Position numbers and translations under genes: made by a program | Shown here: positions 8,592 through 16,484 of the stretch, one piece after another | Position numbering within the stretch: position 1 is the first letter of the stretch | Layout of the letters: each line of letters starts with the position of its first letter | DNA from: Bacteroidales bacterium | Lineage (GTDB): Bacteria > Bacteroidota > Bacteroidia > Bacteroidales > Muribaculaceae | Assembly (NCBI GenBank): GCA_003150235.1 | Contig: QAMW01000041.1 | Coordinates: 1-64,000, forward strand | Direction of reading: 5' to 3' | Length of the DNA: 64,000 nucleotides | The notes under the pieces: model-generated | The model's database searches: none | Seen by the model: the letters and a program-made list of their open reading frames with translations, nothing else | What the model was told of the DNA's origin: nothing

Positions 8592-8599
8592 TATATTTG
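8592..8599 (+). promoter_or_regulatory. -7 box for the TolC export operon
   Basis: TATATTTG followed by C, 57 bp before the ATG at 8656. A TTTG at 8576-8579 is closer than the usual 20 bp, so only the -7 part is convincing. Confidence 0.45.
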
Positions 8600-8655
8600 C
8601 ATCCCGAAAACCATAAACGGGATTTAACAGAAAAATAACACCAAGGGTATATATT

Positions 8656-10134
8656 ATGCGATTATCCAGATTCAAGTCATTACTGTGTTGCTCGATACTC
8701 GGCGTCGCTGTCGCCGGAGCACAGGCTCAAGCCGATGTCCCAGGCGTGTATTCGCTTGACTCATGTCGCGCGATGGCTGTCGCCAACAACAAACAGATGC
8801 GTATAAAAGCCGAGCAGATTAAGGCAGCCGGTTATCAGAAAAAAGAAGCGTTTGCCGCTTATCTGCCATCCATAGATTTTGCCGGCGGTTATACCTACAA
8901 CCAGAAAAAGCTGTCGATATTTGACTCCGACCAGCATCTGCCTATACAGACATTTGACGGAAAAGGATACAGCTTCGACCTTGTCACTGGTCCCGACGGT
9001 GTGCCGGTAAAAGGACCTAACGGAGAGTATATACCCAAAAATGTGGCATACCTTCCCAAGGATGCGATGACTTACGATATCCACAATGTATTTTTCGGTG
9101 CCGTCACCCTCACCCAGCCTATTTACATGGGAGGCAAGATTGTGGCTATGAATAAGATTACCAAATATGCCGAGGAGCTTGCCCGCTCGTTGCATGACAA
9201 CAGCGCCGAGGATATCATATATGCCGTCGATGCCGCTTACTGGCAGGTAGTGTCGCTCAATGCAAAGCATGAGCTTGCCACAAGCTATGTAGCGTTGCTC
9301 GACACACTTCACAACAACGTGCAGGCGATGATCAACGAGGGAGTCGCCACACGCAGCGACCTCCTTACAGTTGACGTTAAACTCAACTCGGCAAATGTCG
9401 ACCTGGTGAAGGTCGAAAACGGACTCACGCTCTCGCGCATGGCTCTCGCCCAGCTTTGCGGGCTCCCCGTCAACACCGACATGCACCTTGAGGATGAAGA
9501 AATGGACCGTCCCGACCCGGAACCCATCGCAACCGTGTATGACATGAATGACGTGTATTCGCGCCGCCCCGACCTCCACGCCCTCGAACTTGGAGTAAAA
9601 ATAGCCGGTGAAAAGAGCAAGGTGGCACTCTCGTCAATGCTCCCCAATCTCGCCCTTGTAGGCGCCTACTCATTCTCCAACCCCAATATGTACGACGGAT
9701 TCAAGAAGCGCTTCAACGGAGCCTTTTCGGTAGGTGCGATGCTCACTATCCCCATCTGGCACTGGGGTGGCAATTATAACAAATACCGTGCAGCAAAGAC
9801 CGATGTGACCATCATGAAGCTCCAGCTTGAAGATGCCAAGGAAAAAATCGAGCTACAGGTGAGCCAGGCTGCATTCAAGGCAAAAGAAGCGATGAAGACT
9901 TACGCCATGACACAATCCAACCTGACCAAGGCAGATGAAAATCTCCGTCAGGCACAGCTCGGATTCAAGGAAGGAGTGTCGACCACCGATAATGTGATGG
10001 AGGCACAGACCGCATGGCTTAAAGCCAACTCCGAAAACATCGATGCGGAAATCGATGTAAATCTCTGCCGCGTCTACCTTTCAAAGGTACTCGGCACCAT
10101 GGATTATGAAACTTATTACGATACAGAAAAATAG
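8656..10134 (+). CDS. TolC-family outer-membrane efflux protein
   Basis: 492 aa with a signal peptide (CSILGVAVAGAQAQA). It shows the two-repeat TolC layout: YSLDSCRAMAVANNKQMRI at the mature start, long coiled-coil helices (LHDNSAEDIIYAVDAAYWQVVSL; KIELQVSQAAFKAKEAMKTY) and beta segments (IDFAGGYTYNQKK; LALVGAYSFSNP, then FSVGAMLTIPIWHWGG). Such proteins form the trimeric outer-membrane duct for an inner-membrane exporter. First of four same-strand genes with 9-26 bp gaps: TolC, HlyD-type adaptor and two ABC-2 permeases. Cargo unknown. Confidence 0.93.
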   Translation: MRLSRFKSLLCCSILGVAVAGAQAQADVPGVYSLDSCRAMAVANNKQMRIKAEQIKAAGYQKKEAFAAYLPSIDFAGGYTYNQKKLSIFDSDQHLPIQTFDGKGYSFDLVTGPDGVPVKGPNGEYIPKNVAYLPKDAMTYDIHNVFFGAVTLTQPIYMGGKIVAMNKITKYAEELARSLHDNSAEDIIYAVDAAYWQVVSLNAKHELATSYVALLDTLHNNVQAMINEGVATRSDLLTVDVKLNSANVDLVKVENGLTLSRMALAQLCGLPVNTDMHLEDEEMDRPDPEPIATVYDMNDVYSRRPDLHALELGVKIAGEKSKVALSSMLPNLALVGAYSFSNPNMYDGFKKRFNGAFSVGAMLTIPIWHWGGNYNKYRAAKTDVTIMKLQLEDAKEKIELQVSQAAFKAKEAMKTYAMTQSNLTKADENLRQAQLGFKEGVSTTDNVMEAQTAWLKANSENIDAEIDVNLCRVYLSKVLGTMDYETYYDTEK

Positions 10135-10143
10135 CATTAGGAT

Positions 10144-11169
10144 ATGGCAAACATAGATCAATCATCAGGACAAGTCACCACTAAAAAGGAAAATGCCCTT
10201 GTAGGCACACTCGTAATCGTGGTAATCGCAGTAGCACTGCTTGCTCTCATCGGGTTTCTGTTTCTGAAGCCCAAGTCTCAAATCGTTGAAGGTCAGGCAG
10301 AGGCAACCTCTGTGCGTATATCAGGCAAGCTGCCCGGACGCGTAATGGAGTTTTATGTCCAGGAAGGTCAGACAGTGAAAGCGGGAGACACGCTTGTACA
10401 TATCCACTCATCGGTAGCCGATGCCAAACTCTATCAGGCAGAGGCGATGAAAGAAGCTGCCGCCGCCCAGAACAAGAAAATCGATGCCGGCACCCGCAAG
10501 CAGATAGTACAGAGCGCCTACGACGTATGGCAACAGGCAATCGCGGCGAAAAATATCGCCGAGAAGACCTACAACCGCATGGAGTCGCTTTACAAGCAAG
10601 ACGTGATTTCGGCACAGAAGCGCGACGAGGCGTATGCAGCCTATACTGCAGCCGTATCAGGTGAAAGTGCTGCAAAAAGCCAGTACATGATGGCAAAAGA
10701 GGGCGCACAGTCGGAAGACAAGACCAGCTCCAAGGCACTTGTGGATGCAGCCCAGGGCAGCGTGATGGAAGTGGAGGCACTTCTCCAGGACCAGTATCTT
10801 ACCGCACCCGCCGACGGAGAGATTGACATCATCTATCCCCACGAAGGGGAGCTTGTGTCGCTCGGCACTCCTATCATGAACCTTGTAAAAATATCAGACA
10901 AATGGGTTACATTCAATGTCCGCGAGGAACTCCTCAACGATCTCCCCATGGGTAAGGAGATAGAAGTGATGATTCCCGCGCTCGACAAAAAGAAAGTGAA
11001 AGCCACCGTGTACTATATCCGCGACATGGGCTCCTACGCCGTATGGCGCTCGACAAAGGCTACAGGCGAATGGGACAGCCGCACATTCCAGATTAAGGCA
11101 CGGCCCACCGAAGACCTTCCCGACCTGCGCCCGGGCATGTCGGTGATTTATGACGCGCCCAAGAAATAA
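10144..11169 (+). CDS. HlyD/EmrA-type membrane-fusion (adaptor) protein
   Basis: 341 aa. A short cytoplasmic N-terminus and one membrane anchor (LVGTLVIVVIAVALLALIGF) lead to a split biotinyl-lipoyl domain (VRISGKLPGRVMEFYVQEGQ, then YLTAPADGEIDIIYPHEGEL), a long helical hairpin between the halves (~residues 90-210) and a beta-barrel domain (WVTFNVREELLNDLPMGKEI). It ends DLRPGMSVIYD, typical of the family. It bridges the inner-membrane transporter and the TolC duct. It follows tolC by 9 bp and precedes the permeases by 26 bp, so one transcript is likely. Confidence 0.92.
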   Translation: MANIDQSSGQVTTKKENALVGTLVIVVIAVALLALIGFLFLKPKSQIVEGQAEATSVRISGKLPGRVMEFYVQEGQTVKAGDTLVHIHSSVADAKLYQAEAMKEAAAAQNKKIDAGTRKQIVQSAYDVWQQAIAAKNIAEKTYNRMESLYKQDVISAQKRDEAYAAYTAAVSGESAAKSQYMMAKEGAQSEDKTSSKALVDAAQGSVMEVEALLQDQYLTAPADGEIDIIYPHEGELVSLGTPIMNLVKISDKWVTFNVREELLNDLPMGKEIEVMIPALDKKKVKATVYYIRDMGSYAVWRSTKATGEWDSRTFQIKARPTEDLPDLRPGMSVIYDAPKK

Positions 11170-11195
11170 CCATCAACAATAAGTCAGTTACAACC

Positions 11196-12368
11196 ATGCA
11201 TTTCAACTGGTCAGCATTAAAAAACGCCATTATCGACGGAGTGAGGCAGCTTGCAAGCCGCCCCATCTACATCCTCACGATGATAGGTGTACCGCTCTTT
11301 TGCTCTTTCTTCTTCCTTGACTTCATGAAGGAGGGACTGCCGGTAAAAACACCGGCGGCGATTGTTGACCTTGACAACACGCCGGTGTCACGCAACGTCA
11401 CGCGTAATCTCGGCTCATCGGAGCTGGTTGACCTAAAATATCATCCCACAAGCTATGCCGATGCCATGGAACTGCTGAAAAGCGCGAAAATATATGGCTT
11501 TTTCATGATTCCACGCGACTTTGAGGCAGATGCCAAAGCAGGGAGGGAGACCACAATCACCTATTACTGCAACATGGCATACTTCATTCCCGGCACCCTG
11601 TCGTTCAAGACCTTCAAGCAGACGGCAGTGACTACCTCCGGCTCGATTGTGATGACGACACTCGTAGGTGTCGGGCTCGATGAGGAGCTTGTAGGCAATC
11701 TCCTGCAACCCGTGGTCACACAGGAGCACAACATCGGCAACCCCTGGCTCAACTATTCCATCTATCTGAGCAATTCCTTCCTCCCGTGTCTGCTGCAGCT
11801 CATCATATTTCAGGTCACTGCCTTCTCGATACTGCAGGAAATCAAGCGCGGCACCTCGGTCAGATGGATCAAGGATGCCGGAGGGTCCATCACAATAGCC
11901 TGCGCGGGCAAGCTGCTGCCTCAATTCATCATCTTCTCTGTCACAGGACTTGCAATGCAAGGGATGATGTTCGGGCTATGGGATTTCCCGCTCAACAGCA
12001 ATCCTATCAACATGATTGTGGCGATGCTGCTGCTCGTAGCTTCCAGCCAGGCATTCGCGCTGCTTATATCCTGCACTATTCCCAACCTGCGCTTTGCCCT
12101 GTCCATACTCTCACTTCTAGGCATCCTTTCATTCTCTATCGGAGGCTTTTCGTTTCCGGTTGAGGATATGTACCCGGCAGTCGGGATATTCTCTTACCTC
12201 ATCCCTATCCGCTACTATTTCCTGATTTACGTCAACGTGGCACTCAACGGGTATGAAATCTATTATTGCCGCTGGGACTATATCGTTATGATACTCTTCC
12301 TGCTCGCCCCGATGGGCATGCTGTGGAAGCTGAAGCGTTACAGCCTGAATCCTGTCTATATCCCCTGA
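11196..12368 (+). CDS. ABC-2 type permease, first of a pair
   Basis: 390 aa. Typical ABC2_membrane_3 layout: one N-terminal membrane helix (YILTMIGVPLFCSFFFLDF), a large extracytoplasmic domain (AAIVDLDNTPVSRNVTRNL, then YGFFMIPRDFEADAKAG) and a C-terminal block of five or more helices from about residue 190. Resembles YhhJ/YbhR-type permeases in drug or lipid exporters that work with HlyD and TolC partners. The protein has no nucleotide-binding domain and no ATPase gene is in the operon. Confidence 0.9.
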   Translation: MHFNWSALKNAIIDGVRQLASRPIYILTMIGVPLFCSFFFLDFMKEGLPVKTPAAIVDLDNTPVSRNVTRNLGSSELVDLKYHPTSYADAMELLKSAKIYGFFMIPRDFEADAKAGRETTITYYCNMAYFIPGTLSFKTFKQTAVTTSGSIVMTTLVGVGLDEELVGNLLQPVVTQEHNIGNPWLNYSIYLSNSFLPCLLQLIIFQVTAFSILQEIKRGTSVRWIKDAGGSITIACAGKLLPQFIIFSVTGLAMQGMMFGLWDFPLNSNPINMIVAMLLLVASSQAFALLISCTIPNLRFALSILSLLGILSFSIGGFSFPVEDMYPAVGIFSYLIPIRYYFLIYVNVALNGYEIYYCRWDYIVMILFLLAPMGMLWKLKRYSLNPVYIP

Positions 12369-12380
12369 TGATACCTGATT

Positions 12381-13598
12381 ATGAAAAAGCTTATTGACAA
12401 TATAAAGACATGGTGGTCCACCCTGTTTCAGGTGTGGATAAAAGAATACCGGCTCGTATTCTCCGATGTCGGTGTGCTTCTTTTCTTCCTCGCGTTGCCA
12501 CTCGCCTACCCTATCGCCTACACGCTCATATACAATCCAGAGATAGTCTATGATGTGCCTGTAGCCGTGGTCGACAACTGCCGCACAGCCGACAGCCGTG
12601 AATTTACACGCATGATTGACGCCTCCCCTTATACCAAGGTCGCCGGTTATGCCGCCAATCTTGAGGAGGCAAAAACATGGATGAAAGAGCGCAAAATCTA
12701 CGGCATACTCGAACTGCCCGAAGACTATTCCCGTAAAATAGGAAGAAACGAGCAGGCGGTCGTGCCGATGTATTGCGACATGAGCCTGCTGTTGCGATAC
12801 AAGAGCATACTTCTCGCCACCACCGACGTGTCGCTGGAACTTGGCTCTGACATACGCACAAAGAAAATCGATTACTCTCCGGTGGCATTATTGTCGACCG
12901 CGATGGGAAGCACCGTGAACACCGAATCATTTTTCCTCGGTGATGTCACGCAAGGTTTCGCCTCGTTTGTCATGATAGGAATAGTCGTGCTCATACTGCA
13001 ACAGAGCCTTATGCTCGGAGTGCTGATGCTCGGAGGCGGCAGCAGTGAGCGACGCCGCAAAAACCACGGCATAGATCCGGAAGAAATCAACGGACCGATG
13101 TCGGCGAGCATCCTTGGCAAAAGCATGTGTTATCTGACGATATACGCGCCGCTGACTATTTATATACTCCACTATGTGCCGGTGATGTTCAGTCTGCCGC
13201 ATATAGGAAATCCGCTCGACTACCTTGCCTTCATCCTTCCGATGATTCTCGCGTCGACATTCCTTGCCCAGATGCTACGTCCGCTCGTGGTTGAAAGGGA
13301 GAGTGCCTTCCTGGTATTTGTATTCTCCTCCGTATTGTTCCTGTTCCTTTCAGGACTTACCTGGCCGCGACCGGCAATGAGCGACGGATGGTTCATGGTA
13401 TCCAGCCTTGTCCCGGCGACCTGGGGCGTTGAAGGATTCATAGGCATCAACTCCAACGGCGCCTCCCTGGGTACAATGTCAACCCCCTACCTGATGCTGT
13501 GGGTTTTGACGATTGCCTACTATTTCATAGCCGTGATGATAGAAAAATGGTGCAAGCATCGCGACCTGCACCATTATAAAGTTCCCTCGGTTCCCTAA
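12381..13598 (+). CDS. ABC-2 type permease, second of a pair
   Basis: 405 aa, same fold as its neighbour: N-terminal helix (VLLFFLALPLAYPIAYTLIY), periplasmic domain (VPVAVVDNCRTADSREFTRM, YGILELPEDYSRKIGRNEQ) and C-terminal helices from about residue 190. The two permeases are diverged and probably form a heterodimer. Twelve bases separate them. This is the last gene of the export operon; I see no ATP-binding subunit before the unrelated leftward GH43 gene. Confidence 0.9.
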   Translation: MKKLIDNIKTWWSTLFQVWIKEYRLVFSDVGVLLFFLALPLAYPIAYTLIYNPEIVYDVPVAVVDNCRTADSREFTRMIDASPYTKVAGYAANLEEAKTWMKERKIYGILELPEDYSRKIGRNEQAVVPMYCDMSLLLRYKSILLATTDVSLELGSDIRTKKIDYSPVALLSTAMGSTVNTESFFLGDVTQGFASFVMIGIVVLILQQSLMLGVLMLGGGSSERRRKNHGIDPEEINGPMSASILGKSMCYLTIYAPLTIYILHYVPVMFSLPHIGNPLDYLAFILPMILASTFLAQMLRPLVVERESAFLVFVFSSVLFLFLSGLTWPRPAMSDGWFMVSSLVPATWGVEGFIGINSNGASLGTMSTPYLMLWVLTIAYYFIAVMIEKWCKHRDLHHYKVPSVP

Positions 13599-13618
13599 GA
13601 GATTGTCTAAAATTTACA

Positions 13619-14635
13619 TCACTTTGCGGCAACACCTTCGCGGGTGATTTTTACCGGCAATATGCGGTTGTCTTTGTCAAAATAGAGCCTGTCGATACAG
13701 GTTGCGCGGTGATTTGGTCCGTCATCTCCCGCAGGACGGCGATGATAGACTATGTACCAGTCATCGGAACCCGGATAACGGAATATGGAATGATGTCCCG
13801 CACCGGTAGCGATTTCCGGGTCCTGCTCAAGAATCACGCCGATGCGCTTAAACGGGCCGTAGGGGGAATCAGCCATGGCGTATGCCACACTATAGTCGGC
13901 ACCCTCCCAGCTTCCCTCTGACCACATGAAATAGTAAATGCCATTCCGCTTGAACATGAACGGGCCTTCCACGTAACGCTCCGGGGTAACCGGTTTATAT
14001 AACGAGCCGTCGTCAAAAGGCACAATCGAGAGAAGGTCATCGCTAAGCTTCACCATGTTGCAATGATGCCAGCCGCCATAATACATGTAATATGAGCCGT
14101 CATCATCCCTGAACACAAACTGGTCGATAGGTTGTGCGTCCTCCACAATCTCGCCGATGAGGGGATGACCGAGCGCGTCGCTATAGGGTCCGGCAGGGGT
14201 ATCGGCAACAGCGACACCTATACCGCCCGTCTCGCCGTTTTTCTGAATGTCATTGGCACTGAAAAACAGATAATACTTGTCATTGGCATGGATTACCGAT
14301 GGCGCCCACATGGAATAATCAGCCCACTTCACACTGTCGGTGGAAAGCACCTTGTGGTGCAACTCCCAGTTGACTAAATCTTTTGACGAATAGGCATCAA
14401 GATAAGTCTGCAGATTGTAAACCCTGTGCATGGCACCGGTCTCACGCAGATACACGGGAGCCTCATGAAGGCTGTCGCAGTCAGACAGTGTGGGGAAAAT
14501 CCATACTTCATCCCCATACACTATCGCCTCGGGGTCGGCATACCATCCGGGGAGAATCGGATTTCCGCTCGTCTTAGCCGTCACCGGCAGAAGGCTTATC
14601 AGTGTAAGAGCACAAATGCACAAACGCTTATTCAT
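13619..14635 (-). CDS. Glycoside hydrolase family 43 protein
   Basis: 338 aa from the ATG at 14635, which begins a clear signal peptide (MNKRLCICALTLISLLPVTA); the longer frame from 14692 adds an unlikely leader. Five-bladed GH43 propeller: the catalytic base Asp is in WYADPEAIVYG near the mature start, the pKa-tuning Asp in DAQPIDQFVF, and the acid Glu in RYVEGPFMF. GH43 enzymes are usually arabinofuranosidases, xylosidases or galactosidases; the specificity here is not readable. Last gene of the PUL, separated from the gene before it by a strong terminator, so it may have its own promoter. Confidence 0.88.
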   Translation of the reverse strand: MNKRLCICALTLISLLPVTAKTSGNPILPGWYADPEAIVYGDEVWIFPTLSDCDSLHEAPVYLRETGAMHRVYNLQTYLDAYSSKDLVNWELHHKVLSTDSVKWADYSMWAPSVIHANDKYYLFFSANDIQKNGETGGIGVAVADTPAGPYSDALGHPLIGEIVEDAQPIDQFVFRDDDGSYYMYYGGWHHCNMVKLSDDLLSIVPFDDGSLYKPVTPERYVEGPFMFKRNGIYYFMWSEGSWEGADYSVAYAMADSPYGPFKRIGVILEQDPEIATGAGHHSIFRYPGSDDWYIVYHRRPAGDDGPNHRATCIDRLYFDKDNRILPVKITREGVAAK

Positions 14636-14661
14636 TTTAAAAATATCCATTAGATTGTGTT

Positions 14662-14716
14662 TATAAAAACAAAGGTGGCAAAAGGCAGCCACGGTACACC
14701 GTGCCTTTTGCCACCT
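14662..14716 (-). terminator. Strong terminator inside the PUL
   Basis: On the minus strand a long stem (GGTGGCAAAAGGCA / TGCCTTTTGCCACC with a short loop) is followed by TTTGTTTTT. It ends the CBM-like gene and would insulate or attenuate the GH43 gene. Confidence 0.85.
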
Positions 14717-14735
14717 CCATTGTGGAATAACGATA

Positions 14736-16421
14736 TTATCTTACTGCAATCTTAGCGGTAGATACATGACCGTCAGCCTCGGCAACCTTTACGATGTAAA
14801 GACCGGTTGAGGCGGCGATTGTAGCATCGCCTGCAACATGGAGTGAATTGACCACCTTTCCGTCGATGCCATATACAACCACGTCGGCGGCATTTTCAAC
14901 AATCACGCGTATTGCGCCTGCCTCGGCGATAACCTTTGCGCTGTTGTCAGCTTCAACTGAAGAAATGCCTGCAGGATTGTAGTCAGTATCAAGATATACA
15001 CCATGTATGTTAGCACCTGCGCTGGTACGGAATACCATATAAAGATCGTGTTCGCCGCTTACCTTTGATGTCATGGCGCCTGCGGTCTTCTTGTGGTCAC
15101 CCCAGTTTCCAGTACCCTGAGCCTTTACAGTGGCAAGCTTGGTGTCGCCGTCAAGCACTGACAGATCATCGTAGCTGTCATGGTTGAGGTCAATATAGAA
15201 ATCAAATGTGCTGTCGCCAAGAGTGCTCTGGTCAGAAGAGTGGTCAACAAGGATGCGGGTAAACTGACCGTCCTTGAAATCAACAGCATTGAATTTCAAT
15301 ACAACACCTCCGGAAGTATAACCGAGGTTAGCTGCTTCAAACTGAAGGTTGTCAGAACCCTTAGCCATGAAGTCAACAGTGTTTTCGATACCGCCCATGG
15401 CATCAAAGTGCATTCCGTAAGCGTTGGGTGACAGAGGCTCGTCAATAAGTTCAACCTTTACCGGCTGGTCATTGTCGTCAAGATCCCAGGGAGTACCTTC
15501 GATAAGCTGTACTTCCTTCAAGTTGGTCGATGCGGTCCATTTTACGATAAGGTCATGAGTACCGGAGATTTCCTTTGTAAGATTTGCAGCAAGGGGAGCA
15601 TATACAACCCATCTCCAGTCACGTGCGGTCCAGATTTTCGCAATCATGTTGTCCTCGCTGTCGGCATTGTCGACATAAAGTTCAAGGAAACCGTCGGGAT
15701 TGGTTGAACCACCATGAGTTGACACTACGGCAATCTGTCCGTAAACCTTACCGTCTTTAAAGTCAACACCTGAGTATTTAACCATAAGTCCGGGGCCGGT
15801 CCATCCGAAAGCGCCCTCGTCGTTAAGACGTGTTTCGGGGAACTCTTCGGCATTAACCACGGTAGCCTGCGATGCGGGAAGATGAACCGCATTGTAAACG
15901 GGATCAGCCATCTGACCCTGCTCGTCATCGCTCAGTTCATGACCATAGAACACAACTTTCTTGATATTTCCCTCACAGTCGTTGTAGCGCATATATACTG
16001 TATGCTTTCCGCGCGGGAACACATATCCGTCAGTACCTTCGGGATAGAAATTATAACGGAATGTACGATAATACTGGAACGCGTTAGTACCTTTGATATC
16101 GATACTTGTAAAGAGCTGACCTCCTTCATCGGGATGTCCGAGATAGAAGTCGAGTGTACCTTCCATGTCGGGGTTTTCATGGGCAATCTCCGCACCGTTG
16201 GCAAAATATACGTCGCCGTTGCCGAAGTCGATTTCACCGAAGCAGAGTGTCGTACCGGGCTTGGTATAGCCGATAATCTGATTTACAATGTCGTAGCGAC
16301 CGTCATTAACGATAGTCACACCGCCATCCTCTACCATCTTGAACACGAGGTCATCGGCTGCCGACATACCGGCAGTAATGCCAATCATTGCGGTTAATAA
16401 TGTAAATAATCTCTTTTTCAT
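14736..16421 (-). CDS. Secreted three-module CBM6-like carbohydrate-binding protein
   Basis: 561 aa from the ATG at 16421 (MKKRLFTLLTAMIGITAGMS, signal peptide). No catalytic domain recognised. Three repeated beta-sandwich-like modules (~25-170, 175-310, 320-480) share elements such as YSGVDFKDGKVYGQIAV and FNAVDFKDGQFTRILVD, then SGTHDLIVKW and SGEHDLYMVF. That spacing matches family 6-type CBMs (the 'G.HdL.l.F' end). The last ~65 residues (ADVVVYGIDGKVV, then ASTGLYIVKV) are a sorting-like tail. Probably a surface glycan-binding protein of the PUL, in the role of SusE/F-like proteins. Substrate unknown. Confidence 0.68.
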   Translation of the reverse strand: MKKRLFTLLTAMIGITAGMSAADDLVFKMVEDGGVTIVNDGRYDIVNQIIGYTKPGTTLCFGEIDFGNGDVYFANGAEIAHENPDMEGTLDFYLGHPDEGGQLFTSIDIKGTNAFQYYRTFRYNFYPEGTDGYVFPRGKHTVYMRYNDCEGNIKKVVFYGHELSDDEQGQMADPVYNAVHLPASQATVVNAEEFPETRLNDEGAFGWTGPGLMVKYSGVDFKDGKVYGQIAVVSTHGGSTNPDGFLELYVDNADSEDNMIAKIWTARDWRWVVYAPLAANLTKEISGTHDLIVKWTASTNLKEVQLIEGTPWDLDDNDQPVKVELIDEPLSPNAYGMHFDAMGGIENTVDFMAKGSDNLQFEAANLGYTSGGVVLKFNAVDFKDGQFTRILVDHSSDQSTLGDSTFDFYIDLNHDSYDDLSVLDGDTKLATVKAQGTGNWGDHKKTAGAMTSKVSGEHDLYMVFRTSAGANIHGVYLDTDYNPAGISSVEADNSAKVIAEAGAIRVIVENAADVVVYGIDGKVVNSLHVAGDATIAASTGLYIVKVAEADGHVSTAKIAVR

Positions 16422-16484
16422 TTTAAAATACAATTAAGGTTAATGAATAAGAATAAATAATATTTATGTGATTGATTAATCGGA

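Larger units (their letters stand above)
8301..8655. other. Divergent promoter region, no gene
   Basis: 355 bp, AT-rich, between the leftward permease gene and the rightward TolC operon. It holds -7 boxes for both directions (8363-8370 minus, 8592-8599 plus). I see no small gene and no clear operator; the long leaders leave room for regulation. Confidence 0.6.

Noticed and set aside
8761..9579. 272-aa leftward frame in the TolC gene
   Set aside because: Shadow frame; the sense protein shows all family motifs.
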